From Pseudomonadota bacterium (lineage in GTDB: Bacteria > Desulfobacterota > Binatia > UBA12015): 32,131 bases of DNA. Shown here one piece after another: positions 16,851-24,615 of the stretch (the first letter of the stretch is position 1; each line of letters begins with the position of its first letter). Where the stretch lies: NCBI GenBank assembly GCA_005777805.1, contig SXLG01000083.1, positions 1 to 32,131 on the forward strand, in the 5' to 3' direction. Both the position numbers and the translations under genes were made by a program. The notes beneath the pieces are model-generated. The model did not search any database and was not told the origin of the DNA. It worked only from the letters and a program-made list of their open reading frames with translations.

Positions 16851-17485
16851 GGCTCGCGGCCGATCTCGGCGGTGGCGTTCCGGCGGAGCGCACCCTCTTT
16901 CTCGATCCACAGCGCTGTATCGGCTGCCGCGCCTGCATGGAGGCGTGCAGCGAATGCCCCGGACACGGCGGCATTCCGATGATTCACCTCGATTTCGTCG
17001 ACCGCTCGCGGACGGTGCAGACCGCGCCCACGGTTTGCATGCACTGCGAGGATCCGGCGTGTGCGGCGGTCTGCCCGACCGAGGCGATTCTCACCTCGGG
17101 TGACGGGGTGGTGCACAGCGCGATGAGCGAGCGCTGCATCGGCTGCGGCCATTGTGCGCTTGCCTGTCCGTTTGGCGTGCCAAAGATCGACGAGAGCTTC
17201 GCGCTGATGATGAAGTGCGATCTCTGCTACGACCGCAGCGCCGCTGGCCTGGCCCCGATGTGCGCGACGGTCTGTCCGTCGGGGGCGCTGTTTTACGGCA
17301 CGCGCGCCGACGTCGAGGATCTGCGGCAGTCGCGCCCGGCGGCGCGCGTGCGCTTCGGCGAGGTCGAGATCCGGACGCGCATCGAGATCTTGGTCCCGGC
17401 GGGCGGTGGTGGGATGGCCGTTCGCGAGGGCGAGCCCCACCTGCCCTCGGCCGCCGAACGGGCGCTCGAGGAGGTGCTGCTGTGA
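16847..17485 (+). CDS. Four-cluster [4Fe-4S] electron-transfer subunit (NarH/DmsB-like)
   Basis: A 212-residue ferredoxin-like protein with sixteen cysteines in four groups: 24/27/30/34, 64/67/72/76, 97/100/103/107 and 124/127/139/143. This is the standard set for four [4Fe-4S] clusters in the electron-transfer subunits of membrane-linked molybdenum enzymes (DmsB, NrfC, NarH). No signal peptide. Its GTG start overlaps the stop of the nitrate reductase by four bases (GTGA), implying stoichiometric co-translation. It is the natural wire between the NarI-like membrane protein and the Mo subunit. Such a subunit is unusual beside an assimilatory NarB. The C-terminal 60 residues are Gly- and charge-rich without a recognised domain. 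Confidence 0.88.
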   Translation: MRLAADLGGGVPAERTLFLDPQRCIGCRACMEACSECPGHGGIPMIHLDFVDRSRTVQTAPTVCMHCEDPACAAVCPTEAILTSGDGVVHSAMSERCIGCGHCALACPFGVPKIDESFALMMKCDLCYDRSAAGLAPMCATVCPSGALFYGTRADVEDLRQSRPAARVRFGEVEIRTRIEILVPAGGGGMAVREGEPHLPSAAERALEEVLL

Positions 17486-17535
17486 TTGCGGGCACGTGCG
17501 GTGAAGCGGGCCGTCTGCACCGAGGTGAGGCGTGA
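17482..17535 (+). CDS. Tiny GTGA-coupled reading frame, 17 codons
   Basis: GTG 17482 overlaps the stop of the four-cluster gene by four bases. The frame runs 17 codons (MIAGTCGEAGRLHRGEA) and ends in a TGA that overlaps the GTG of the next small frame. GAGG lies within its last codons. No homology is known. It may exist only to carry ribosomes across the gap. Translation is unproven. Confidence 0.3.
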   Translation: MIAGTCGEAGRLHRGEA

Positions 17536-17614
17536 ACCTGCTCCGCTGCTGCGTGCAACCGCCGCGCAACGCGAGTGAAGCGCGTCGTCCGCGCCGAGGT
17601 GAGGCGTGAAACCG
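17501..17614 (+). repeat. Duplicated translation-start segment (about 40 bp, period 74)
   Basis: Bases 17501-17540 and 17575-17614 match at most positions, both containing GTGAAGCG and later GAGGTGAGGCGTGAA. Each copy carries a Shine-Dalgarno and a GTG start that overlaps a TGA. The second copy is the true start of the Rieske gene, so the first looks like a duplicated start region. Confidence 0.8.
17532..17609 (+). CDS. Second tiny GTGA-coupled reading frame, 25 codons
   Basis: GTG 17532 overlaps the previous TGA, and its own TGA overlaps GTG 17606 of the Rieske gene. GAGG is eight bases before its start, as for the Rieske start. The peptide ends RRGEA, like the HRGEA end of the preceding one, because the DNA is a tandem duplicate. 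It contains a Cys-Cys pair. No homology was recognised. Translation is unproven. Confidence 0.3.
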   Translation: MNLLRCCVQPPRNASEARRPRRGEA

Positions 17615-18088
17615 CTCGGTTCGGCGGCCCCGGCCGAGGCTCTGGATGCGCGGGCGCGGATGCCGCGGCGGCGTTTTCTGGTTGGTGCGGGCTGCACCGC
17701 GGTGGCGGCACTCGTTGGCGAAGGGTTGCGCGCGGCTCTCGAGGAGCGGCCGCTCCCGGCCGGCTCGATCGACCTGGCGCGGTCTGCGCTGCCGGCCCCG
17801 GGCGATGCGCTCGCCGTGACGCTCGAACCGGCGGGCATCGAGGCGCTCGTGCTCAACACCACGGCTGTGGGGCTCGTGGCGTTCGATCGCCGCTGCCCGC
17901 ATCTCGGCTGCCCGGTGCTCTGGTCGCGCGACCATGCGCGTCTCGAGTGTCCCTGTCACGCCGCGTGGTTCGAGGCGGCAACGGGCGAGGTCGGAGGCGG
18001 ACCGCCGCCGCGTGGCTTGACCAAGCTCAATATTGAGGTGGGGTCCGATGGCGGCATCCGGGTCGCCACCCGTCCGGTTCGGGCTTGA
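17606..18088 (+). CDS. Tat-signal Rieske [2Fe-2S] protein
   Basis: A 160-residue protein with an N-terminal MPRRRFLVGAG (19-29) that fits the twin-arginine pattern RRxFL, followed by a modest hydrophobic stretch. It is therefore probably Tat-exported and membrane-anchored. The C-terminal Rieske domain has C97/H99 (CPHLGC) and C115/H118 (CPCH), plus C102 and C117, the extra pair that forms the disulfide of bc1-type and other exported Rieske proteins. NirD lacks that pair. The start is GTG 17606, with GAGG eight bases before it, inside a duplicated segment. No cytochrome b/c1 partner is nearby; the only candidate is the NarI-like protein of the same operon. It may be the periplasmic-side electron carrier of the nitrate system. 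Its electron donor is unknown. Confidence 0.85.
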   Translation: MKPLGSAAPAEALDARARMPRRRFLVGAGCTAVAALVGEGLRAALEERPLPAGSIDLARSALPAPGDALAVTLEPAGIEALVLNTTAVGLVAFDRRCPHLGCPVLWSRDHARLECPCHAAWFEAATGEVGGGPPPRGLTKLNIEVGSDGGIRVATRPVRA

Positions 18089-18178
18089 GCCCGTGGCCCG
18101 AGGCGGGGAGCAGCGACGCGCGGAGAGAAGTGGTGCGGGGCCCAGATTCCGTGCCGGACGCGAGGTGGGGAGGCGAGG

Positions 18179-19516
18179 ATGAACGGCAAGGCGACGAAAA
18201 TCGAATGGCGGCGCTTCGACACGCCCCAGATGCGCGCGTTCCACATGTCGTGGTTTGCTTTCTTCCTTTGCTTCTTTGCCTGGTTCGGGGTGGCGCCGTT
18301 GATGGCCACGATCCGCGAGGAACTGGCCCTCACGCCCGATCAGATCGGCTGGTCCATCATTGCTTCGGTCGCCATCACCGTCGTGGCGCGTCTCGGCATC
18401 GGCTGGCTCTGCGACCGGATCGGGCCGCGTCTCTGTTACACCGGCCTCCTCGCGTTCGGCTCGATCCCGGTGATGGCGATCGGGCTGGCGCATGATTTCG
18501 AGAGCTTTCTCGTCTGCCGGCTCTTGATCGGCGCGATCGGTGCGAGCTTCGTCATCACCCAGGTCCACACCGCCGCGATGTTCGCGCCGAATTGTGTGGG
18601 TACGGCAAATGCGACCACGGCGGGTTGGGGCAATCTGGGCGGCGGCATCACGCAGATCGCGATGCCCGCTCTGTTCACGGTGTTCGTCAGCCTTGCCGGC
18701 GTGTCGGCGGCCGCGGGCTGGCGCCTGTGCATGGTGGTCGCCGGTGCGGCCTGCCTCACGGCATCTGTTGCCTATTTCGTTCTCACGCAGGACACGCCGG
18801 AGGGCAACCTTTCGGCGCTGCGCGCCTCCCGGATACCCGGCCGGGCGGCCGTCGCGCGCGGCGGCTTCGCCGATGCGTTGCGTGACCGTCGGGTGTGGAT
18901 CCTGTTTGCGCTCTACGGTGCTTGTTTCGGCGTCGAGTTGACCCTCCATAACGTGGCGTCACTCTACTTCCTTGACAATTTCGACGAATTCGCCGGCATG
19001 AGCCGGGTGCGGGCGATCGGCACGGCGGGCACGATCGCCGGGCTCTTCGGGACGATGGCGCTCTTCGCCCGCACGCTGGGTGGACTCGCCGCTGATCGGG
19101 TCGGCCAACGCCTCGGTCTCGCCGGTCGAGTACGGGTTCTGTTCGCGGTGCTGCTCGGCGAGGGGTTGATGTTGATCGTGTTCTCTCGCATGACGGAGCT
19201 ACCCTTCGCGGTTGCCGCACTGATCGGCTTTGGCATCTTTGTCCACATGTCGGCCGGAGCGACGTTTGCGATCGTGCCGTTCGTGCGGCGCGAAGCGGTC
19301 GGCGCGGTGGCCGGCATCGTCGGCGCGGGGGGCAACGTCGGTGCGGTAGCGGCGGGCTTCCTCTTCAAGGAAATGGCCGACTGGAGTCAAGCTCTGTTCG
19401 TTCTCGGGCTGGCGGTGGCCGCACTCTCGGTCGCGGCGCTCGGGATTCGCTTCCCGGTGGCGGTCGAGGCAGAGGTGCGCGCGGAGGCGGCGTCCTTGCT
19501 GGGCCGCGCAGCCTAG
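18179..19516 (+). CDS. narK: NarK-type nitrate/nitrite transporter (MFS)
   Basis: A 445-residue major facilitator protein with about twelve membrane helices. Both nitrate signature motifs of the NNP family are present: GWGNLGGG (149-156) and GAGGNVGAV (382-390). The arginine after the second helix (R71 in VVARLGIG) and its counterpart in LFARTLGGLAADR correspond to the substrate-binding pair of NarK. It imports nitrate across the inner membrane, or exchanges nitrate for nitrite. The start ATG 18179 has GGGGAGG close upstream. Last gene of the nitrate operon, 90 bases after the Rieske gene. No terminator is visible in the 24 bases before the convergent GNAT gene. Confidence 0.93.
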   Translation: MNGKATKIEWRRFDTPQMRAFHMSWFAFFLCFFAWFGVAPLMATIREELALTPDQIGWSIIASVAITVVARLGIGWLCDRIGPRLCYTGLLAFGSIPVMAIGLAHDFESFLVCRLLIGAIGASFVITQVHTAAMFAPNCVGTANATTAGWGNLGGGITQIAMPALFTVFVSLAGVSAAAGWRLCMVVAGAACLTASVAYFVLTQDTPEGNLSALRASRIPGRAAVARGGFADALRDRRVWILFALYGACFGVELTLHNVASLYFLDNFDEFAGMSRVRAIGTAGTIAGLFGTMALFARTLGGLAADRVGQRLGLAGRVRVLFAVLLGEGLMLIVFSRMTELPFAVAALIGFGIFVHMSAGATFAIVPFVRREAVGAVAGIVGAGGNVGAVAAGFLFKEMADWSQALFVLGLAVAALSVAALGIRFPVAVEAEVRAEAASLLGRAA

Positions 19517-19540
19517 AAAAGTCTGGACGCCGGTCGCGGG

Positions 19541-20359
19541 TCAGGCCGGGCCGGCGCCCTGCGCTGGCGGCCCAAAGCGAACCAGTGCTTGGTAGCGGGT
19601 GATCTCGACGAAGCCCATGCGGCGGTAGATCGGTTCGCCCATCACCGATGCCTGAAGGTTCGCGATTTGAGCGCCGCGTGCGAAACCGGCGTCGATCGCG
19701 GCCCGCGTGCAGGCCTCGCCGAGTCCCTTGCCGCGCTGCTCGGGTGTCGTGCCGACCCAGTAGATTCCCGCCACGCCATGGGTCGAGATGCACATTGCAC
19801 CGGCCGCAGCGGCCCCGGTGCTCGCGTCCCGCGCGAGGAAGGTTGAGATGTGCGGCGCGCACAGCACAAAGCGCCGCCCGAGGAGGGCCGGAGCACAATC
19901 CACGGGCATGCCATAGGTGCCATAGGATTGGCCCATCACTTCGGCGAAGTCGCGGGCGTCGGCGTCGCTCTCGACGCGATCGATGCGGAAGCCACGGACG
20001 CCGCCGGTCAGCGGCAAGGGATGGTCAAGGATCATGCCGGGAATGGAACCCCACTCCTTGAGGCCGGCTGCGGTGGCGCAGGTGGCAAGCGTCGCGTCGA
20101 GATGGGCGCGAATCTGGAAAGTGTAGCCGCGCTGGCGGGCGGCGAAGAAAGCGTCGGCGCGTTCGAGGAGTTCGCGCGGGTCGGTTGTATTCGCGTCAAG
20201 GCAAAATGCACCGTTGCAGAGCACCGGCAGCGGATGTGCCCCCGCCCAGAGCAGCAGGCCGTCCTCCTCGTGCAGGGTGCCGCCGGCCCGGCGCGCCAGG
20301 TCACGGGTCGCCTCGGCGAAGTTGAGGTCGGCCAGTTCGAGCAACTCGCTGTGCGTCAT
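19541..20359 (-). CDS. GNAT-family N-acetyltransferase
   Basis: A 272-residue cytoplasmic protein. The C-terminal half (about 120-265) is a GNAT domain with the acetyl-CoA pyrophosphate-binding loop VGTTPEQRGKGLG and the late motif YRRMGFVEI. The N-terminal 110 residues form a second, unassigned alpha/beta region with several cysteines. Two-part GNATs of this kind are common and usually of unknown substrate. Convergent with narK. The start ATG 20359 has no good Shine-Dalgarno. Confidence 0.8.
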   Translation of the reverse strand: MTHSELLELADLNFAEATRDLARRAGGTLHEEDGLLLWAGAHPLPVLCNGAFCLDANTTDPRELLERADAFFAARQRGYTFQIRAHLDATLATCATAAGLKEWGSIPGMILDHPLPLTGGVRGFRIDRVESDADARDFAEVMGQSYGTYGMPVDCAPALLGRRFVLCAPHISTFLARDASTGAAAAGAMCISTHGVAGIYWVGTTPEQRGKGLGEACTRAAIDAGFARGAQIANLQASVMGEPIYRRMGFVEITRYQALVRFGPPAQGAGPA

Positions 20360-20750
20360 GGGATGCAGGCTAGCCGGGCGGCCACCTGATGCCAGCCCGG
20401 GCGGCGGGCTTGCGGCACGGTGGTCGGGTCCGCGACGGAGTAGGGGAGGCGCCCAGAGCTACGTCACGTGGGCCGATTGTCCGGTGGAGCGGGTACGCGG
20501 TGTGCCCGATGACCCTTGCTCTGCCGCGCACCGTCTCGTGGGCGACGTGCCCGGTGGGATCAGTCGTTCGGGGTGTGCCTGCCCGACGACCTTTGCTTTG
20601 CCGCTCGTCACGTGGGCCGCGTGCCCAGCGGGACCAGCAGGCACGCGGCGCGGCCGAGGCGCCCGCGCGCTCGCTATCCGCCGCCGACCCGCTCGTCGTC
20701 TGTCCCACGCGTGCGTCTCGGCTGTGGCGCCCGTGGCCAACGGTCCCCGC
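20360..20750. other. 391-base intergenic gap between GNAT and crotonase genes
   Basis: No credible coding sequence was recognised. The centre is occupied by a degenerate tandem repeat (20459-20655). No promoter or terminator pattern was identified. Both flanking genes run leftwards, so the region could hold the GNAT promoter. Confidence 0.5.
20459..20655. repeat. Degenerate tandem repeat, period about 70-77 bp
   Basis: Two full copies begin at 20504 (GCCCGATGACCCTTGCT) and 20581 (GCCCGACGACCTTTGCT), each followed by a CGTGGGC..GTGCCC block. A partial leading copy at 20459-20503 carries CACGTGGGCCG and GGTACGCGG, matching the tail of the last copy. Small indels break any constant reading frame, so it is probably non-coding. 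Confidence 0.75.
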
Positions 20751-21560
20751 TCAGCGGCCGGTGAAGTTGGGTTTGCGCTTCTCGAGGAAGGCGCGCGGGC
20801 CCTCGCGGGCGTCGCGGCTCGACATGACCTCCATGCCGAGCTGCATCTCGCGCTTGTACGCCTCGGCTTCGGGCAAGCCGTCGCTCTCGATCACTGCTCT
20901 CTTGATGTTCTTGACGGCAAGCGGGCCGTTCTCGCAGATCCGCGCCGCGATCTCTTTCGCTTTCGCGAGTGCTGTGCCGTCGGCGACGACGTGGCCGATG
21001 AGTCCGATGCGGGCTGCCTCGGCCGCGCTCAGCGGATCACCCACCAGCAGGAGTTCCATCGCGTGGGTGAAGGCGATCTGCCGGCGCAGCCGCACCGTCG
21101 ATCCGGCCATGGGGAAGAGCCCGCGCTTGACTTCCGAGATCGCGATGCGGGCGCTCTCGCCGGCGATGCGAATGTCGATTCCCTGCAGGATCTCGGTGCC
21201 GCCGGCGTAGCAAGCCCCCTCGATCGCGGCGATCAGGGGCTTCTGGACGTAGCGGTCCTTCAGGAAGCCACTCAGGAGGATGCCGGGGTTGGCGCGCACG
21301 CGCTCTTCCCATTCGTTCTCCGGCGGAGCGCCCGAGATCATCCTGGAAACGAGCTGGTCGAGATCGGCACCGGCCGAGAAGTTGCCTCCCGCTCCGGTGA
21401 GGATCGCGCAGCGAATGTGGTCGTCGCGATCGATTTCGTCCCAGGCATCCATCAGCCGGCAGAGGATTTCGGGGTTGAAAGGGTTCTTCTTCTCCGGCCG
21501 GTTCAGCGTGAGGATCAGGACGTGGCCGTCGCGTTCGGTCAGCAGGGCGGGCGCGCTCAT
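20751..21560 (-). CDS. Enoyl-CoA hydratase/isomerase (crotonase) family protein
   Basis: A 269-residue crotonase with the usual features: oxyanion-hole segment GGNFSAGADL (58-67) and second oxyanion glycine region GACYAGGTE (115-123). Glutamates E123 and E143 (ISEVKRGLFP) align with the catalytic pair E144/E164 of rat enoyl-CoA hydratase, so hydration of 2-enoyl-CoA is plausible. Other crotonase reactions are possible. ATG 21560 is preferred over an ATG 36 bases upstream, since homology begins at once. Divergent from glnS. With the SDR, thioesterase and acyl-CoA dehydrogenases downstream it suggests beta-oxidation-type chemistry. Confidence 0.88.
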   Translation of the reverse strand: MSAPALLTERDGHVLILTLNRPEKKNPFNPEILCRLMDAWDEIDRDDHIRCAILTGAGGNFSAGADLDQLVSRMISGAPPENEWEERVRANPGILLSGFLKDRYVQKPLIAAIEGACYAGGTEILQGIDIRIAGESARIAISEVKRGLFPMAGSTVRLRRQIAFTHAMELLLVGDPLSAAEAARIGLIGHVVADGTALAKAKEIAARICENGPLAVKNIKRAVIESDGLPEAEAYKREMQLGMEVMSSRDAREGPRAFLEKRKPNFTGR

Positions 21561-21718
21561 GGCGACGCTCGTAGACCGGGGGCATCGGCCCGGCAAGGAT
21601 GCCGCGAGACCTTGGTCGCAGCGACGACCGGGCCGGGGCCTCGCCGGGCGCTGCCCGCGGCGGCGCCCCGGCGCATCGGCTGGGCAGGCGACGGCGCGCG
21701 GGCTAACACCAAAGCGCC

Positions 21719-23383
21719 ATGGACGAGAGCCCCAAGGAGTCCCCGCGCGACTTCATCCGTTCGATTGTTGCAGCCGATCTCGCGAGCGGTCGCCACCGCG
21801 CCATCGTGACGCGATTTCCACCGGAGCCCAACGGCTATCTGCACGTCGGCCATGCCAAGAGCATCTGCCTCAACTTTGGCATCGCGCTCGAGACGGGCGG
21901 TCAGTGCAACCTGCGCTTCGACGACACCAACCCCGAGAAGGAGAGCGACGAGTACGTGCGCTCGATCCAGGAGGACATGCGCTGGCTCGGCTTCGACTGG
22001 CGCGACGGGCTCCACTTCGCCTCCGACTACTTCGAAGCACTGTGGCAGGCGGCGCGCGAGCTGGTCGAGAAGGGGCTGGCCTACGTCGACGAGCAGACCG
22101 CGGAAGAAATCCGCGCGACCCGCGGCACGCTCACCGAGCCGGGGTGCCCGAGCCCGTGGCGGGACCGCCCCGCGGCCGAGAGCCTGGTGCGGCTCGACGA
22201 GATGCGCGCCGGCGCGTTGCCCGACGGCGCCTGCGTGTTGCGGGCGCGCATCGACATGGCCTCGCCCAATCTCAATCTGCGCGACCCCGCACTCCTGCGC
22301 ATCCGGCGCGCGACGCATCACCGCACTGGCGACCGTTGGTGCGTCTATCCGATGTATGACTTTGCGCATCCGATCTCGGACGCGCTGGAGAACATCACCC
22401 ACTCGACCTGCACGCTCGAGGTCGAGGATCATCGCCCGCTCTACGACTGGGTCGTCGCGAACGTCACGCTGCCGAGCCGGCCGCGTCAGATCGAATTTGC
22501 ACGTCTCGAGCTGACCCACACCGTACTCAGCAAGCGCAAGCTCCTGGCGTTGGTGCAGGAGGGGATCGTAGGGGGCTGGGACGACCCGCGCATGCCCACG
22601 CTCGCCGGGCTCCGCCGCCGGGGCGTGCCGCCTGACGCGTTGCGCGACTTTTGCGAGAGGGTCGGGGTGGCCAAGGCCAACTCCGTGGTGGACGTGGCGC
22701 TGCTCGAACATTGCGTGCGTGAACGCCTGAACCCGGAGGTGCCGCGTTACATGGGCGTGCTGCGGCCGCTGGAGCTCGTGATCGAGAACTACCCCGAGGA
22801 CGGCGAGGAGTGGCTCGACGCCCGCAATAACCCCGAAGACCCCGCCGCCGGGACGCGACAGGTGCCCTTTTCGCGCCGGCTCTGGATCGAGCGCGACGAT
22901 TTCCGGCAGGAAGCCACGCGCAAGTTCTGGCGGCTCGCGCCGGGGCGCGAGGTGCGGTTGCGCTGGGCTTATTTCGTTACCTGCACCGGGGTCGAGCTCG
23001 ATCCGACAACGGGCGAGCCGGTGCGCGTGCTGTGCACCTACGACCCGGCGACGCGCGGCGGGGACGCGCCCGGCGGCCGCACGGTCAAGGCGACGCTGCA
23101 CTGGGTCTCGGCACGGCACGCGGCGGCGGTCGACGTGCGGCTCTACGACCGGCTTTTTCTGGACGAGCGCCCGGGCGAGGATTGGCGCGACCGGCTGAAC
23201 CCGCATTCGCTGGAGGTGCTGGCCGCCCGGCCGGCCGAGCCGGCGCTGGCAATGGTCGCGCCGGGGGCGCGGGTGCAGCTCGAGCGGCTCGGGTATTTTT
23301 GCGCGGACGCGCGCGACTCACGCCCCGGCGCCCTGGTTCTCAACCAGATCGTGGGCCTCAAGGGCGCGGCCGCGAAGGGTTAG
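21719..23383 (+). CDS. glnS: Glutaminyl-tRNA synthetase
   Basis: A 554-residue class I tRNA synthetase that charges tRNA-Gln directly. The HIGH motif appears as LHVGH (41-45) after PPEPNGY, the GlnRS/GluRS signature; the KMSKS motif is LSKRK (270-274). The eukaryote-like GlnRS features are present: the HPISDALENITHS block and two C-terminal anticodon-binding barrels (about 340-540), and the length matches bacterial GlnS. GlnRS instead of GltX fits because GluRS lacks these barrels and has a helical C-terminus. ATG 21719; the upstream region has no strong ribosome site. Presence of glnS means Gln-tRNA need not come from the amidotransferase route. Confidence 0.96.
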   Translation: MDESPKESPRDFIRSIVAADLASGRHRAIVTRFPPEPNGYLHVGHAKSICLNFGIALETGGQCNLRFDDTNPEKESDEYVRSIQEDMRWLGFDWRDGLHFASDYFEALWQAARELVEKGLAYVDEQTAEEIRATRGTLTEPGCPSPWRDRPAAESLVRLDEMRAGALPDGACVLRARIDMASPNLNLRDPALLRIRRATHHRTGDRWCVYPMYDFAHPISDALENITHSTCTLEVEDHRPLYDWVVANVTLPSRPRQIEFARLELTHTVLSKRKLLALVQEGIVGGWDDPRMPTLAGLRRRGVPPDALRDFCERVGVAKANSVVDVALLEHCVRERLNPEVPRYMGVLRPLELVIENYPEDGEEWLDARNNPEDPAAGTRQVPFSRRLWIERDDFRQEATRKFWRLAPGREVRLRWAYFVTCTGVELDPTTGEPVRVLCTYDPATRGGDAPGGRTVKATLHWVSARHAAAVDVRLYDRLFLDERPGEDWRDRLNPHSLEVLAARPAEPALAMVAPGARVQLERLGYFCADARDSRPGALVLNQIVGLKGAAAKG

Positions 23384-23498
23384 GGCCGCGGCGACGCGGC
23401 CGGTTGCCGCAGCTCGATGGTCGCGGGCTCGAGAGCCGCGAGTTTGAGAGGCCGACCGCCGGGGACGGCCTCCCGGAAGGTGCCGGCGGGAGGCGAAC

Positions 23499-24395
23499 TC
23501 AGGCCGCGGGCGCGGTCGAGCTTGCGTCCGTTGTTGTATGGCTTGACGACGTGTTCGCGGTGTCCGGAGCCGCCGATGCCCACATGGCCTGGGAGTCGAG
23601 CGCCTCACCGATCTGGAGCGAGAGCCGGCGACCGCTCTCGCGCATCCTCTCCAGAATCTCGCGCTGTTCCGGCGCGAGATCGCCGGTCGATCCGTCGAGC
23701 ACTAAGTCTAGATAGCCCAGCATGATGTGGCAGGGGGTGCGAAGATCGTGCGAGATGGTGAGAAAGAGAGCGTCGCGCTGGCCCGACTGAGCGACCAACT
23801 GGGCGCTCGCCTGGACGAGGGTGCTCTTCGTTGCCAGGAGGTCCGCCCGGGCGTTGCGTGCCAATGCCTGGCCGACGACGGTCAGCACCAAGCCGACCAA
23901 GAGAGACGCCAGGATGAATCCGTAGGGCATGAGATGTGGCAGGCCGGCGAAGACGGCGGCGATCGTGCTCGCCAGGGCCGCTACGCCGATTGCCGCCTGA
24001 CGCCGCGGGCCCAGCGGCAGGAAGGTGAGGGCCAGCAAGGCAAAGAAGAGCTGCACCAACGCGAAGCTCTCGAGTGGGTCCATGTCCTGGATCGCCCGGG
24101 CTGCGACGAATCCGAGCAGGATGACGTAGAGGGCGCAGATCGCATCGAGACGCTGACGGGCGCCAAGCCGGCGGTGGCGTGACGCGACCAGCATGGCGGC
24201 GCACAGGCCCATCTCGATCGCGAAGGCGAACGGGAGGCCCGGCAGGCCCCCGAGCCGCGCAGGCCGCAGCAGCAGGAGCGCTCCCCAGGTGAGAAGCCAG
24301 GCGCCGAGCACGATTCCGCTGAGGAAGGGCAGGCGGCGCGCCATGAGGACGGCTTCGAGACCGATAACCGTCTGCTCTCTGAGATCTTCGGGCAT
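23499..24395 (-). CDS. Membrane histidine kinase-like protein lacking the ATPase domain
   Basis: A 298-residue inner-membrane protein. About six hydrophobic helices (22-44, 54-72, 84-102, 112-129, 133-150, 155-178) form a sensor region. A HisKA dimerisation/phosphoacceptor domain (about 200-268) follows, with the H-box ISHDLRTP and candidate phospho-His H216. The protein then ends after a low-complexity Thr/Ser/Ala tail. No N, G1 or G2 box of a HATPase domain is visible in any frame down to the convergent glnS end at 23383, so it is truncated or naturally kinase-dead. ATG 24395 has a strong GGAGGAAG upstream, so it is probably still translated. It could be phosphorylated in trans by another kinase. 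No response regulator is adjacent. Confidence 0.78.
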   Translation of the reverse strand: MPEDLREQTVIGLEAVLMARRLPFLSGIVLGAWLLTWGALLLLRPARLGGLPGLPFAFAIEMGLCAAMLVASRHRRLGARQRLDAICALYVILLGFVAARAIQDMDPLESFALVQLFFALLALTFLPLGPRRQAAIGVAALASTIAAVFAGLPHLMPYGFILASLLVGLVLTVVGQALARNARADLLATKSTLVQASAQLVAQSGQRDALFLTISHDLRTPCHIMLGYLDLVLDGSTGDLAPEQREILERMRESGRRLSLQIGEALDSQAMWASAAPDTANTSSSHTTTDASSTAPAA

Positions 24396-24615
24396 CCGCG
24401 TTTCTTCCTCCGGCGTGGCCGGGGCGAAGGCGTGGATCTTCCTTCATCGTCGGGCGGCCGGCAAGCGGCTGCTGGGGGGCTGGTCTCCCCGGCGGTCTTG
24501 TCGGGCGGAAACGCGACGGGTCCGGTTGGCCGGTGCTGCTCTGGAGGCTATCGGTAGCCGATCGATTCCGGGCGGTCTTGCGGCCGCCCGCACAGCACAG
24601 GGAGCCTTGGGGACC

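Noticed and set aside
16745-18949. 734-codon minus-strand open frame
   Set aside because: It spans the complements of four real genes, is Arg/His-rich and shows no domain.
21557-23206. 549-codon minus-strand open frame
   Set aside because: Antisense to glnS, whose HIGH-like and KMSKS-like motifs fix the coding strand.
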